Assembly (NCBI RefSeq): GCF_014905175.1
Contig: NC_057789.1
Coordinates: forward strand, 13,816,876 to 13,880,875
Source of the DNA: Aphidius gifuensis
Lineage: Eukaryota > Arthropoda > Insecta > Hymenoptera > Braconidae
DNA: 64,000 nucleotides
Reading direction: 5' to 3'
Shown here: positions 30,634-45,400 of the stretch, in pieces
Position numbering within the stretch: the first letter of the stretch is position 1
Layout of the letters: the number at the start of each line of letters is the position of its first letter
Notes under the pieces: generated by a model
Database searches by the model: none
What the model was told of the DNA's origin: nothing
The model's input: only the letters and a program-made list of their open reading frames with translations
Program-made: the position numbers and the translations under genes

Positions 30634-33196
30634 CACTGAGAAAAAAAAACCTCAAAAATTGTTGTGAGAGCACAACAAACTAGAGGCGGAATCCTATTCT
30701 CTCGCTTTTTGTTGTGCTGCAACAAAAATTGTTCTATCGTTAAACAAAATTTGTTGTGCTACAACAAATTTTATTGTATCGTTGAACAAATTTTATTTAG
30801 CTGCACAACAATTTTTACCATCCAATAATATTTGTTGTGTTGCTCAATAATATTTGTTTGGCTGCTCAATAAATATTGTCCAATTTCAAAGCAAATATTA
30901 CCGTGTTGCACAACAATTTGATTTTCGGGTGTTATAGGTAAGACTCGGTCTTGTTCGTGTGCCTCGGTATATCTCCATGGCATTGTCTGGAATTTTCTAA
31001 GTCAGTCTAAGATGAGATCAGCTTTTGTGTGACTGACGTTTTAAAAATAAATTAATTAATCCCAAGATGTCAAGTTTTAATAACATTTCAATAATTGAAT
31101 TATAGACTAAAATATTTGTGAGCAACTAGATAAATAACAAAACTTGATATTAAACAAATCGCATCAACAATAAAGTATGAAATTATATGAAAATGGCAAA
31201 CATAACCTGCATCTGTCATTTTAATGCAGAGATTTTTTATTTTGATTTTTAATAATTATAAATATGAAAAATAAATCAAAGCATCGTAATTTGAAATAAT
31301 TTGTTTGTAATAATTTGGGAAATTAACGTGGAATAACGATAATAATTTTCACAATTTACCTTCTTTTTATTTTTAAGTTTTAGTTTTGCCCTGCACAATT
31401 AAGTAACAATAAGCGGGATTAAAACCAAGGGATAATTTTGAGGTGATAGGAATAAAGAATAATGAATTAGACGTTAAATAAAAATTGAGATACAACTTTG
31501 ATTTTAATTTGCAAATTATATGAAATATATTCAAAAGACATTATAAATCTTGGCGAGTACAATATGATTATATTTTAGTTACAAATTTGACCAAGACTAC
31601 CTTTTAAAGAAATTCGCGATGAAATTACATTAATAAAATAGATTAAGTACTTGATAATTTTTGAAAAATATAATTACGGCACTTGAATAATAAATTTGGT
31701 AATTACTTACATTTGTATGAAGAAAAAATGTATTACACTCGGATTGAATTTTATTTGACCGAAACGTGGAAAGCGGACTCTGACTGTGCGACCAAGACTT
31801 CCTTCAGGTAGATTGATGTCGAGATTTAAGTTGAATTGTTTTACGTATGATTGATGTTAAAAATGTAATGAGTTTACTTGGAGAAAATGACTTTTAATAC
31901 ATATACTTGAATTTTAAATGTAATAAAAATGAGATTGATTTTATACTTTAAACTGATGAAAAATGAAAATGCAACTTAGAAATCTTAAGTGCTTGTGCAG
32001 AGATTTTAACTAAGTCAATTAAATAAATTATTCAGAACGCAAATTATTGGGTGCTAATCGATCGTAACTGTGGGTCAGTAGCTTGATTAGTTCCAATCAA
32101 CTTGTTTGACTGTGATGTATGAACTACATCTGGACTCGACTGCTCGGCTCCCAGACTCCTCGACTTTTCGGGCGTGTGGCCTCTTTTAAGGAAGGGCCTT
32201 GTCGCTGTGTCACACTTATTTCGCGGACTAATTATTAATTTTTCTAACTAGATTCCGGCGTGATCGACTCGTCAGATTCCGTGCTTTCCATTAATTATAA
32301 AATATTGAGTTAATTAGTTTCAGCGCATGTTTGGATTTATTTTAAAGATAAAATTTAGCTTGATTATATTAGTTAATAAAATCAGCTAACTTGGTCTGTT
32401 AATTATTTTGAATATTGTTCGGAGTATTTAGGTAGTCGTTGATTGGTCGTATTACTTAAGATTAGTTTTCGATTATATTTTATAAAAACAATACATAGAT
32501 AAAATAGTTTGTATTTTTCTTGATACAATTGAATATATTTATTTTGAAACTTATTGTTGTAGTAATTTTAAAATGTATTTCAAACTAGATTCATAAAATT
32601 GGTTACGTTCAGAATTTTATAATTCTTTTGTTGGTATGCATGTAATAAATGGTGTAGTTCACACTGAGATTAATGACGGGACTCATTTTGGTTGTTGAGG
32701 TCTGTTCATTACGGTTAGATGGCGCGTAGACCTCCACTTTAGGTTTTAATGATTGAAAAAAAATTATGTGGCGAATAGTACATGTGTTGGTACCGTAGGA
32801 TATAACATTGTTCCTCAATTATTTTCCTTCTCATTTTCAATTATCATAATGAAAATTTATTCCGTAATTTTGAAAAAAAAAAATTTAATATGGTTTTAGA
32901 ATTTTTGTTATGTGATATAATAAAAATTATTATTAAACTAAATACAAAAATTGTTGTATGTTCATCAGTTTTTGTTTGGAGCATTACAAATTTTGTTGTA
33001 TGTCGATAAATTTTTGTTTGGAGCATGACAAGTTTTGTTAAACAGCACGGAAATTATTACTCTGCCAGACGAACAAAAACTGTACTACCAGCAGAACAAA
33101 TATTATAGAGTTTCAACTTCGCCTCTACTTTGTTGTGCGGCACGACAATTTTTGTCCTGTTTTCTCAACAATATTTGTCGTTTTTTTTTCTCCGTG
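30634..33196. mobile_element. Foldback-like element with arms of CAACAAA-type repeats
   Basis: The left end reads CACTGAGAAAAAAAAACC and the right end, on the other strand, CACGGAGAAAAAAAAACG. The next 250-300 bases on both sides are inverted copies rich in TTGTTGTGC / GCACAACAA and ACAAATTTTGTT words (30660-30925 and 32945-33180), including the shared ACAAACTAGAGGCG / CGCCTCTACTTTGTTG block. The 2-kb middle has no long ORF; near 32040-32290 it is GC-richer and looks like an unrelated insertion or an LTR-like segment I cannot place. No clear target duplication. It lies just downstream of the IR gene. Confidence 0.65.
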
Positions 33197-33432
33197 CATC
33201 GAATAGTAAATGCCTATTTAAAAAATTATTGTACGATTATTGCCATATTGCTGAATTTTGGAATAAAAACCTTTTCTTTTATTGTTTCAAAATCACTCTT
33301 TTAAAGTTGACGATTATTCTACTGACATAATGTCATACAAATATACGAAATGAATATAAACAAATGAGCACAGAAAAACATAAGTTTAGCACAACTGTTT
33401 CACATAAGGATTTCAAATACGCTTTTATTTCG

Positions 33433-36400
33433 TTATTTGTTCCGATATTTAATAAATACTTGACGGGTTTGGCCGTTGCTTTTTCGTGAATTACTGACTA
33501 TCCTCAGCACCTTGATCAATTTTTTTCTTTTTCTAACTTTTAAACTCTTCGCAATTTGCGTTGATAAATTATACCAAACATTTTCGAATACACAAACAAC
33601 AGCACTAATAATAATAAAAAGACAAAGTCCAAGAAATATAAATCGAATGTGTGCATGTTCGACTGGTTTGAAGCTAAACTTATGATCCGTTGAATCTGGA
33701 AATTCTCTAGAGATCCATTTCTTCTCCAAATATTTAAGAATTCCTGATGAGTGGAGCCGCACTAAGCTTGAAACAGACAATCAAAAGTTATACGAGTGAT
33801 ATAATTTTGAGATTTCCCAGCGAAAAAAATTCATTAAAATGTCGTGAAAATTATATCGAATTAGTTTTATAATAAGGTTTTGTGAAAGATGGCCAGAAAA
33901 ATCAGAAATTCCTATAAAAATTTTATGAAAAGTATGCATAAGTGTTTATAAAGTCTATATTAAAGATTTGCAAAAATTAAGGAAGTTATTACATAATTCA
34001 TATACTCTTATCCCGCGCAAAATATTATATACAATTGATGTACAAAATCTTATAATAATAAGCCAAATTATTACCAAATTTATATAAAAATTATGCAAAA
34101 AATTTCATCAAAATTATATAAAAAATTTTCAAATTTATTTATAACATTTTAAAATTTCAAAAAGTCTACCACAAAATTACAAATCTTATAGAAGAAGTTT
34201 ATGAAAATGTTTATATGAATATTACTCATACAATTTTCTTTATTTTACTTCCTAATCGTAATTTCGTCATTACTCGTCAAATCATTTCTAACAGGTCTCA
34301 TTTTATATTTGTATGAGAATCGATGACAAACATGTGATTGAGAAGTAAAGGAAAAAGAATTTGCAAAATAATATTTATATGTATATTGTAACAAAATTTA
34401 TTATTTCGTGGGTTCTCGAAATAAATAATCATCAGAAAGATTACAGATTATTTATCTGTTAACGCTTGCGTGTTAATGGGAGTTGGTTATGAATAAATAA
34501 AGGAAATAAAGGATCACTAGTGCAAGGCTCTGTGTAGGGTCAAGATCATTATATATGACATCAATGTGGCGCCTGTTCGAAGTTTATGAGATGTCTTGAT
34601 ACACCGAACCTTATCGCGGCGAATGCTCCACTCCTCCGTTGAAGAGACGAACTCACCGAAGGCTGCGTACGAACCCCAATCGTAAACCTATCGAACTGCG
34701 GGCTAGGAAAGCGTGCTGCGCAAGTCCGGGGGCGATAGGTAGGGAAAGGCTACTGAGTGGAGTGAGAGCTCACAGCAGCTAAGCACTGAACGTCGTCGTT
34801 AGACGACATAACTCGTCTGGCTCTCGAACTGATCACTACCTTCTCTTGACTGGCTCTCTATGGTTCACTACTAGTTCTCTCGACATCGTTTGGATATTTC
34901 GTAAAGGCTCTCTAGGTATCAGAAGTTAAGTCCTGGTGAAACTCTGTCCGAATTTCCAATGACAGTCTAATACTAATGATCACGCTATATGGCTCTCTTA
35001 TTATAATAATAATTATTATTATATTCTCACTACGCAATATGTATGTGATGGTTAGACTATCATCACACATAAATGTGTATGTGTGAGTTCACGAATGGAT
35101 CGCTGTAAATAATAACAATAATAATAATATTGAGATATATTATTATTGCAACGGCAACGTCCGTGTAAGAACTGTTCGCGATGGATCGCTGTATGGTTCC
35201 CTATACAAAATACATATCTCACGTGTAGACTATTTGCTCCCACACTTACGATACTTGTGACGTAGGTATTTTACTATAGTATAGTCGCAATGTAATATAG
35301 GCGTATGTAACACACTATACTTGGTTCACGATAGTTTTCTCGGGTTTGGTTACGTATTTCATAATCCGATCAGGGGGGCTATTCTCGAATTCATACGAGT
35401 CGACTCGTTCACACGGATCGAGGTCCGTGAACGGATCTTGCCTTGAGTAGAGATGTGAGATCCGTTCACGGACCTCGATCCGTGTGGACGAGTCGACTCG
35501 TATTCATTCGAGAATAGCCCCCCAGGTGGACCGCGCCCCTCTACCATTTCTAAGACTGAGTTAGGCTCCCGTATTTGTTCTCGTGACTCCCACGGTTGTT
35601 AGCTTCCGAGATAACCAACAACATGGCTCTCCCCGGTGATTTTGAGGAGGATGGTGAGAAATCCTCGTTGCTAACCTTGGCCGATAGTTCTCGCCGTGCA
35701 GGTCAGAAAATGGGTTACAATATAAATACATTTTTTTAAACTTCTTCCTCAAGATATGTGGCTCCAGGGTAAAGTTTCCAACTATCACCCAGATTCGATT
35801 CCTGATAAAAGAATTCATATGTTGTTTTTTTCTTAATTAAACTTTTATAAAAAATTTTCAGTGACATCAATTAACAGAAGGAGGGAGGGGTATAAGGCTA
35901 GGAAGTAAATAAAATAAATTTAAAAATCTTTCGTATAAATTTTAGATATTTATAATATCTCTTACAAAATTTTTATATAAATTTGATGATTATTTGTTCC
36001 GTTTTTATGAAATGCATTCATGAAATTTCTATACAATTTTCATATAATATTTGCACGTGGGATACAAGCTCATTTTGTGTATTCCACCCCTCTCACAGTA
36101 AAATAATTTTCTAAAAATTTTTCAAAATTGTATACATTTTGAATGAGAAAACAAACAAAAAAAATCTATCGAATCGGGAACTCATCTTGGGTCTTTCGGG
36201 GTGGTGGGCTACCGCTCAATCGCTACGCAACAAATCTTTCAAAAAAAATCATAGAAATGTCTGGGATGATCCTACTTTTTCAATTTCCTTAACGTTACTG
36301 TTTTATTAGTATTTTTGGCATTGATTTCTATACAATTATATTGAAAAATTATTTCTCACAACTTTCACCATATATTTTTACAAAACGAATTTTAATATAA

Positions 36401-39400
36401 TTTTTACAAAATTTTCAAAATATTTTTCTGTGGGGATCGGTTCTCATATTTGCAGAGACTTTTAATGAGACTTACTATTTATTAATAATAAGTTGGATTC
36501 TTGAAGACCTTGCGAATAAAAAAGATATTTTTAAAGGCCAATAATCTCCATTTATTTGAACAACGTCACAACGATGCTGAACCAGCCGATAGACAGATAA
36601 AAAAACGTCTGGAGCTTCGAGAAAAACGACACCAGGATTGCATAATTTTGTTCCTAAAGTTTTCGTGTCTTTCATATCAGGACAATGCTTTGTATTCACG
36701 ATATCTTTCCATTCAGCACGAAGTGGTGCGCCTGCAGTGAGTGTTGTAGTTAAATTTACATAAGCACCACTATCATTTCTCACGCAAAGCGAATGTGTTC
36801 GCTTCATAGCGACATCTTCTAAACCTTTAAGTGGCAGACGCCTACCACGGATTGCCAAAAACGATGTAAGGGTGCTGCTAAAACCGCAGGAAATCACTGC
36901 TCCCATTAATAAAGCCGTGACAATGAGAACTCTGAGTGACCAAGATGAAGGAATCGTCTGTATACCTAAGCAAAAATTTAATATATGATAAAAATTTTCG
37001 CAAAAGAACATCGGGAATGATATAAAAGTTTTTTAGTGATAGCTGATATGTAGTATCAACACATGCCGTTTCATGCCAATAACAACAGTTCCCCAGTGAA
37101 ACACTTTCGTTCTATTTTCGTGGAAATAAGTAAACTAAATGCGCTCAGTAATCTTTAATATGTGTGTCGAACTACAGTTGAATTATAGTCTTGAAAAAAT
37201 TAAATCTGATCATTGGAAAAAAATAAATGCTCTTTTCGAATGATTTCAATTAAATTAGAAAATTAGATTTTTGTAATGAAAATTTCTTTTTCGAGGAATT
37301 TGATAAAGTAATTAATCTCGTGATCTACGTAACTCAGCCGTTAATTATGCCCTGCATTCAGCATTTTAATCAAATTTGTAAGATCAGTGAGTAAATTTTT
37401 TATTCAAAATTGGATGGTTTAAAGTTAACTTCCTCAAAACTAGATCATCTGGCAACTCTGAATATAACTTATAGTAGAGTTGGAGTTAGTGAGAAAGTGA
37501 GTAGATCGATAAGAAAAAAGCGGAAATCAGTGTGCTTGTACTAGCAGTTGTTTTGGAGTACAATATTTGATAAAAGTAACTGCAAGTAAATTATTTTAGC
37601 TCGGTTATCCTAACCAGATAAAAACTGTTACTGATATCATTACAAAAATTTTGTAAAATCATATATTTAATATTCAAGATTTAATTTAACAAACAATTAA
37701 AAAGAATAAAGATATCACGAAAATCAAATATATAATTTAACTTCACTGAGAAAATTTTCCTTTTATAATTACGGGAGGCTCCAGTATTACCAGGACGTAA
37801 GACCATTCACTGAATAATTCAGGTCTACTTTTGCACTTTAGTATAAGTTTGTCTCGAACTAGCGCTTTTTTCTCGTTTTTGGTTAATATTTTTATCAGCT
37901 TGCTTCTCTCTTTTTTATGAATATTGCAGAACCACTATATATGTTTCAGCGTTTCATCTCACTTGTTACATTCACAAAGACTCAACCGATCAGGGGTGGT
38001 AGAGTTTCTGAAGATGCTTCTTTTGAAGTGAACTCGAAATCTCTACGACAACTTGTTCGGAAATTATAAACGTTTTTTTTTTTTTTTACAGATACAGCAT
38101 ACTACAGTTATGCCGTTTGGCTTCTGGCCTCCGTAATTTTTTTGTTTCAAAATCGGGAAACAGGGTGATGTCATACGGTAAATAAACACGGCTTTTTCTA
38201 ATTTTATTTTTTATTTAATTATATATTCAGAAATATATAATTCCACCTAGCGTAATATCGTCGTGAGTCGCTCAACGGAGCTAGGGGTTTTGCCCCCTTG
38301 AATATACTATAATGTCGGCACTGGAAAATAATTAATGCTGCAAAAATTAATTAACAAAAAATATTAAATAATGATACAATGAATGATATCGGCAGACTCT
38401 TAAAACTATTGGGAGTCTCCCAATACCACTCATTTTACAATATTATAGTTACAAATAATATTAAAATAGATACTAAGATGACGCCACACTGGCTGGCCAA
38501 TCAGCCTCAAGATATAAGGTAGGAATGCTGGAACGGAACAAGCTTGACAAACCTTGTCCAGTCACACCTCCAAGAACGAAAATGAGAATAAACGAAACTC
38601 CAGAAAATTCATCATGGTATTCACTGTAACTTTTGCAGAAATTTTTTTTTAATCTGTATGTTATCACAAGAAAAGCAGCCACAGTCAAAAGGAAAAAAAG
38701 TGTCGTATACCATAAGCTTTGACTGAATATCATAGTATACCAGTAATTAGAAACGTGAGTTCCTTCTGACATTGCAAATAGTGAATACCTAAACAGTAAA
38801 GTATAATATTTAAGTTCAACTGTAGATTGTTCAGTTTCAAAAATAAGTTACATACGAAGTTCGAGCGATTTGGTGTGTATAGGAATAATGTCCTTGAGGA
38901 TAAAGATGAATTGTAGTTGCTCCAAGCCAAATATCATATCCACCAGAAAGAAGATCTGATCCTGCTGAATGACCAGCTTTTTTAAACACGGATCTGGAAT
39001 CCAATGACTACATTACAATAATGGAATCTATTGAATGCTTTTTATTAATAGTAAAACATTATATTACAACGATGTCGAAATATCAGTTTGTTAACGATAA
39101 ATTTCAAATAGCTCATTCGATTAATCAAAGAACAAATATCATCCTGAGAATTAAGCATTTTTTTCTGTTACAAAGAAACTTGACGTTTCTTCTGAGGATG
39201 CAAAACAAAAGACTTTATCGAAATATACTATATTCGTAATGTCCTGTCAATTTCATGCCAGGCATGTCAAGCTCAATAGATGATGTTTTATATATTCAAC
39301 AACAATTTGTTCATGTCGAATCAGATGACAACAGTCGCGTATACATATCAGTATGAGCAAATTGTTGTTAAACTTACTATTAGTATGGTGTTTTACTCTT

Positions 39401-42400
39401 TCACGCTAAAGTGAGTAAGCCTAGTCACGGTAAGCTACACATATGGTTGTTTATTTAAACAGATATGTAAGTGAATACTGCACTCAGATTCAGAGCTATA
39501 CTGTCAGCGGTTTAAATTTTACTTATTTATGATATTCACTTACATACGATTGTGACAGCTAAGTATCGTGACAATATTGTTATTTCACATCATATAAAAT
39601 ATTGGAACTATACACGGTCCCTCACGATAACTTTTTGTTCTTGATTAACATACAATGCAAAAAAAAAATTCTATATTTGATAACAGAACTTCTTGAAAAT
39701 ATAATTTTCGTTCTAGGAAATTTTTAGATTTGAAAGAAGAAAAAAAATTCTTATTATAAATGGAAAAATTCTCGTAAAAAGTCGAAAAAATTCTTGAAAA
39801 ATTTCTGTTGTAAAATTTTTTTCCTTGATCGACAAACGTAAATGTTTTTTTGGATATCGACCTTTCAGGAAAACAGATTTCATTGCTGCAGTGCATCTTT
39901 TGCACTTTTAGTCTTGAGTGGTACAGCAAATGCATATTTGGAAAAATTATCAATTATTGTAAGTATAAACTTGTAATTTTCATTTCCGGAAGCATATGCA
40001 CTCATGTCGACGAGATCACATTGCTATGTTTCATCAAGAGCTCTAATATCAACATGTCTACGTTGATAATATCTGCGAGCAGGCTTGTGTAACTCATGTG
40101 CCACAACACTTCTCAAATAGTTATTTTCTTTTTTTTTATTATTTTCTGTTGTTTTATTCATTTTTTTTTTATGATCTTCTAAACGTACTCCCAAAGTTTT
40201 CGTCAAATAGTGAAATATACTTGCAACTTCTGTACTCAGCTCATCTAATGTATGACGTGATTTTTCAACACTTTTTTGCAATGTGTCCACTTTGATTGTC
40301 AGTTTACTAATGACTTTAGTGTTATATTTTTGACTATCTTTTTGCATTATTCTAAGAAGATTATTAGTTTCATTTTTAATCATAATCAGTGCTACTTTTT
40401 TTGAGACAGCGACATTCATGTCTTAAGCATCGGCAATTTGACATAATTTTTTTTCTGCAATGTCATAATTTCCGTCTTCTGTAAATTTGAAACCTTCTCC
40501 AGGTGGTCCTCTTATTGCATCGCCATCATTTTTTCCTCCGATAGAATATTTTCGTTTATTTGATAATTGACGTCCGAATATATCAACACTAGACATTATT
40601 CCACTCCAATGTCTTTTTAATGACTGTACATTAAAGACTGAATGAACACGAATATTAACAAGTAATACTAGCTTTTCTTAATTCTTTAATAATTGAAAGA
40701 ATTTCATTAGCGTGACTATTATTGCCAGCTTTTTCTGAAGCTACAAGTAATTGAAGACGATTGACAAGCTCATTGGGATCATCCCAATATATATAATTTG
40801 TATTATTTATTTCCTTATTTTTTTGTAGTGTTTTGTATTTTGGTAATACAAGTGCTGAACCTTTTTTGCTCTCTACTTTTTGTTTTCTCAAAGACTTGAC
40901 AAACAGTGAAACAAAATTTTTATATTTTTGTGTCATGTTGGTCAGAAATGCACCATCAGGTTTGAAATTTTTACGATGTGCATTTGTTAATTTTATAATT
41001 TCAATAAAAATTTCTCGATCAACTTTCCGAATAATAGATGCATTAGGTGATTGTTGAGATAATAACTCTAAGAGCCCTCGAGGAGCCAGATAAATTTAAT
41101 CTTTTACATAAATATGATGATTTTTTTTTTCAATCATTGAATTACCAAACGATAATTTATTGTTTTTTAATTTTTGAATGGTGTACATTGTTTTTTTAAC
41201 CTTGTCATGAGAATTCATTGATTTTTGCTTTTCAAAATGCTTCTTCATCATCCAAAATTTTTTTTTTTTTTTCTCCGTTTTAGCTTCGTCTGTGCCATTA
41301 TCATCAGCATCACTAATATTATTCTTATGAAAAGTTAACGGATCAATATCAATTTTTTCATCATTATTCGTCAATATTGATTTTTCTGTCGTGTATTCTT
41401 CGTCTTTTCTATGAGCATTATTTTTTTTTGTTGCTTGATTTCTACTGGCACTTGGTGCTGGTTTTTGTTTTGATACATCTGCTAGCATTTTTTTTAAAGG
41501 TTCAGTAATAGGTCTTAACACCTCACTTGTGATTCTCTTATTTTCAACTCGACCATATTTAATTAATTTATGTTTACGTCTTATAGAGTCACTTGCTTTC
41601 TCAATTTCATGCAATAATGATTTTTCAGCATGCAAGTTTGTATGCTTCATGATAGATAATGTTGCTGTTGACAGTTCACAGTACACAATCCTACTGTCTT
41701 TTAACTTGAAATTTTTACTATATATCACATAATATTACTCTAAATTATCTGAAATTTTTTTTTTAGATAGTAGATGTTCCAGTGGTGGTAGCAGAGGGAG
41801 AAACTGTATTTTCAGCAGAATCGTTTTTAATGGTTATATAACAATCAAAACCTCTCCTGTATCGGCCATTATTAATGTCACTATCTTTGTCAATCACGAG
41901 GAATCCATGATTATCTTTATTTCAACATGTCGAGCATATATTGCGGAATTTTACAAATTCCATGTGAGTATTTACATGATCATTGTATATATGCTTTGAA
42001 TTCCTTTCATCTTGACGAAAAAGTACAAAAAAATTGGCATTATCTCGCACTAAATGTTTGGGTATGTGAGCATATGTCTGAGATTAATAAAAACAATCAA
42101 CTGCTTGATGTCTACCCATGCAAAAAAAAGCTCGAACATTATCTTGTTTTTCTGTAGATGTATCATCGAAAATAATCAGTGAATTTGGTCTGGCTTCTTC
42201 AGGTTGAATAACTTTTTCATGTTTTATGAATGGAAAATAACCAATTTCTTCAACATTATTAATAATTTTTTCGAGAAATTTGTACTTCGGTTGATTAAGC
42301 GATTTGAAATAAACATAAACATACTTAAATCAATCCATTTGGGTGAATTATTATTGCAAAAAGAGCGTTCGTTTTGCCAGAATTTGAAGGTCCACAAAAT

Positions 42401-45400
42401 GCACCTCTCACACTATTCGGTAATAAACTTCCATGTCTTTTTTTTGCATGGTTTTTTTGGAGCAGTTTTTTGCACAATTTGATCGAAATTGATGACTGGC
42501 AACTTTAATGGTTGTTCTTGAAACTCCATGTTTTTTTTTCACAACTGAACAAGCTGCTAGCTTAATCTGTACCAACGTGAAAACATATAAATACTTGGGA
42601 TTTTATTGAATGCAGTTAGGTCTTCAAAGACAATGATGGAGCATCAACGTGCAGATAAAATAAAAAAGATAAAAAAAAAAAGGGAGGGGTTTGTTAAACA
42701 GTATCATCAATTGCCTGCCATTTGAACTACACGTTCCACAGTATAATTATTGTGGTCCGGGTACAAAGCCCAATAAAAGATGAGCTCGTAGTGATCGTGG
42801 TATTAATCCATTGGATGAACATTGTCGTGAGCATGATATAAGCTACTCAAAAAATCCTGACAATCTCGAAGAACGACATAAAGCTGATAAAATACATGCC
42901 GATAAAGCTTGGCAACGTGTATTTGCCAAAGATTCATCCCTTGGTGAAAGAGCTGTAGCTTAGGGTGTGACAACTGCAATGAATTTGAAAACGAAACTTG
43001 GTATGGGTTTAAATAATATCAAAAAGAATGAAAAAATTCATCCATCAAAACGAAAAAAATAAAAAGATTAAAAAAGCAAAATCATCAAAAACAGGATGTT
43101 AGCAAGTCTCAACAGGATTATAGATATATCAAAACAATCTATAAAGCCTAGAATCACTGATCGAATGAAGACAGTTCTGGAAAGTGCACGTGTTGCTGTC
43201 AAAAAAATTGGTAGAAAAGAAAAAATTCGTTTACCACGAATTTTACCTCTTCCATTGAATAAAGAAAATAACAGTGATAATAGTATACGAGAAAATCAAC
43301 GTCATAATAAGAAAATGGAATCAATTGTATTGGGCAAAGGATTATTTTTATCTCCTTATAAAAGAGGACTAGGTCTCTTTTTAAAGCCCGCAAAAAAAGT
43401 AAATAAGAAAAAAAACATGTAATGCTACCACATCGATCTCTCACAAATATTGATATCATCAAATACGCCAAAGCTTTTGAATTCCTTATTTCCGAGGAGT
43501 TTTCACGGAAAATGGTTTACCGATAACGGGTCCTCGTAAATATAAGTCAGCAATTGTAAATCTTGATGATAAAGATGGTGCTGGTACACATTGGGTTGCA
43601 TACAAAAAACGGCTCAATGATGTCATTTATTTCGATAGCTTTGGTGATTTGAAGCCTTCACAAGAGCTGATTAATTATCTCGGTGTTCGTAGCATTGAAT
43701 ATAATTACGAAAAATATCAAAATTATAATACAATTGTTTGTGGTCATCTATGTCTCAATCTTCTGGCTGGCAAGAGACTATAAATAATCATGACACATGC
43801 TAAAAGAATCATTAGTAATGGATGATTCGTTTACGTTGACATTGTCGGGCAGGTCATCGACTCTTGAAACACAATACTTCCCGCCGATTGAGTTGTCAGC
43901 AAATAAAAATTATGTTGCTGGGCTTGTCGAGTTTACAACATTTAATTCTATACCAAATATTGACGTTGGTAACAATAAAGTCTACATTAAAGGTTGTAAA
44001 CTGATTACAATTCCAACATGAAGTTATGAAATTGAGGATATTGAAAGTTATATCCAAAAAGCAATATATCAGAGTGACGTTACTATTAGTATTAAACCAA
44101 ATAACAATGAACTACATAGTGAGGTTAAATCTAACAAACGTATTCATTTTGAACTAGAAGACTCGATTGGAAAATTGTTGGGTTTTACAAAACGAATCCT
44201 CGAAGCTGATATTCTACATGAATCTGGCTTGCCTATTGCCATATTAAAGGTCAATACACTCCAAATTCAGTGTAACATAACAACTGGTGCATATATGAAT
44301 CAGCATTCTAAACATAAATTTTTCCCAGTTGTGCCTCCAGGATATAAGATTGTTAAAGTACCATCTCATGTCATTTATCTTCCAGTCACAGTGCGAGCAA
44401 TACATCAATTGAAATTAAAAATTGTTGATCAAGATGGTGAAATTGTGAATTTCCGGGGAGAAACTATTACAATTCGACTACACATTAAAAGTGTCAAATA
44501 GGAAAAAAAAAATATATATGGGCATCGTTTTTTTAAAAAAAAAAGAAAAAAAGAATAAACATAATAAAAAAATAATTGGGCAAAGCTATAAATGCAAGAC
44601 ATTATGCCAAAAAAAAATCAGTCAAAAGCAAGGAAGCAAAGCGATAACACATCAGAGTATTCAGTTTCTCAAGAGTCTCGGTCTCAGTCCACGTCAACAA
44701 CATCAAAATAAATAAAACTATCATTTTTTTGCTTTTTTTGTATTAAACCATGGATGAAATTTTAAGTATACAAGAACCGATCATTTTTGATGGATCGTTT
44801 GCCCATTGTGAGTTACATGCTCATCAGCCTTATGGCTCTTCAACATTTAATAACAACGATGAAATCCGGATTGCAATTCAACATCAAGATTTATGTGTAC
44901 TACCAAGTAAAAGTTCATGTTACTGGACAATTTCTTACAAGTGACGGAAAATCTGTGCCAAAAACAACTTCATTGGTACGAATGGCAATAGCACACATGT
45001 TTGAAGAAATCCGCTATGAGATAAATGCAATTGAAATTGATCGGAGCAAAAATGTTGGTCTTACGACTCTTATGAAAGGATATATTTCCTTAAGTCTAAA
45101 TCAAAAATCATTATTGGAGAAGACCGAATGGTTAATGTCTGATGAAGAATCATTATCCGATTTGAAAGGTTATTTTGATCTATCAATACCACTGAGCCTG
45201 CTGCTAGGATTTGCTGAAGATTATAAAAAATAATTATAAATGCAAACAAAAGAACTAATCCTAATAAGAGCAAATAGTGATGTGAATGCCTGTCTACAAG
45301 AACAACCTGCGGAAAGAAAAAGTGGCGAAGAAATACAAATTAAACTTCAAAAGGTGGAATGGATTGTTCCAAATATCAAAGTGTCTGATAAGCAGAAAAT

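Larger units (their letters stand above)
33816..36434. mobile_element. Foldback-like element in the last IR intron
   Basis: The left end reads CCCAGCGAAAAAAATTCA and the right end on the other strand CCCCACAGAAAAATATT. Both arms (about 33816-34370 and 35830-36434) consist of imperfect short palindromic words such as AAAATTATATAAAAATTTTC and TTTATAAAATTTT. The plan is the same as in the element at 30634-33196. The middle is a solo LTR (34387-35719). It lies wholly inside the intron between IR exons D and E. Confidence 0.55.

Noticed and set aside
36180..36245. A second tRNA-like or SINE head in the IR intron (AACTCATCTTGGGTCTTTCGGGG region)
   Set aside because: A weak box-A/B resemblance only; no cloverleaf, no tail, and it lies within the arm of the foldback-like element.
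39645..39953. The minus-strand ORF here as an independent gene
   Set aside because: Its FVDQGKKFYN segment places it in the decayed integrase; the rest is frame-shifted integrase and AT-rich drift.
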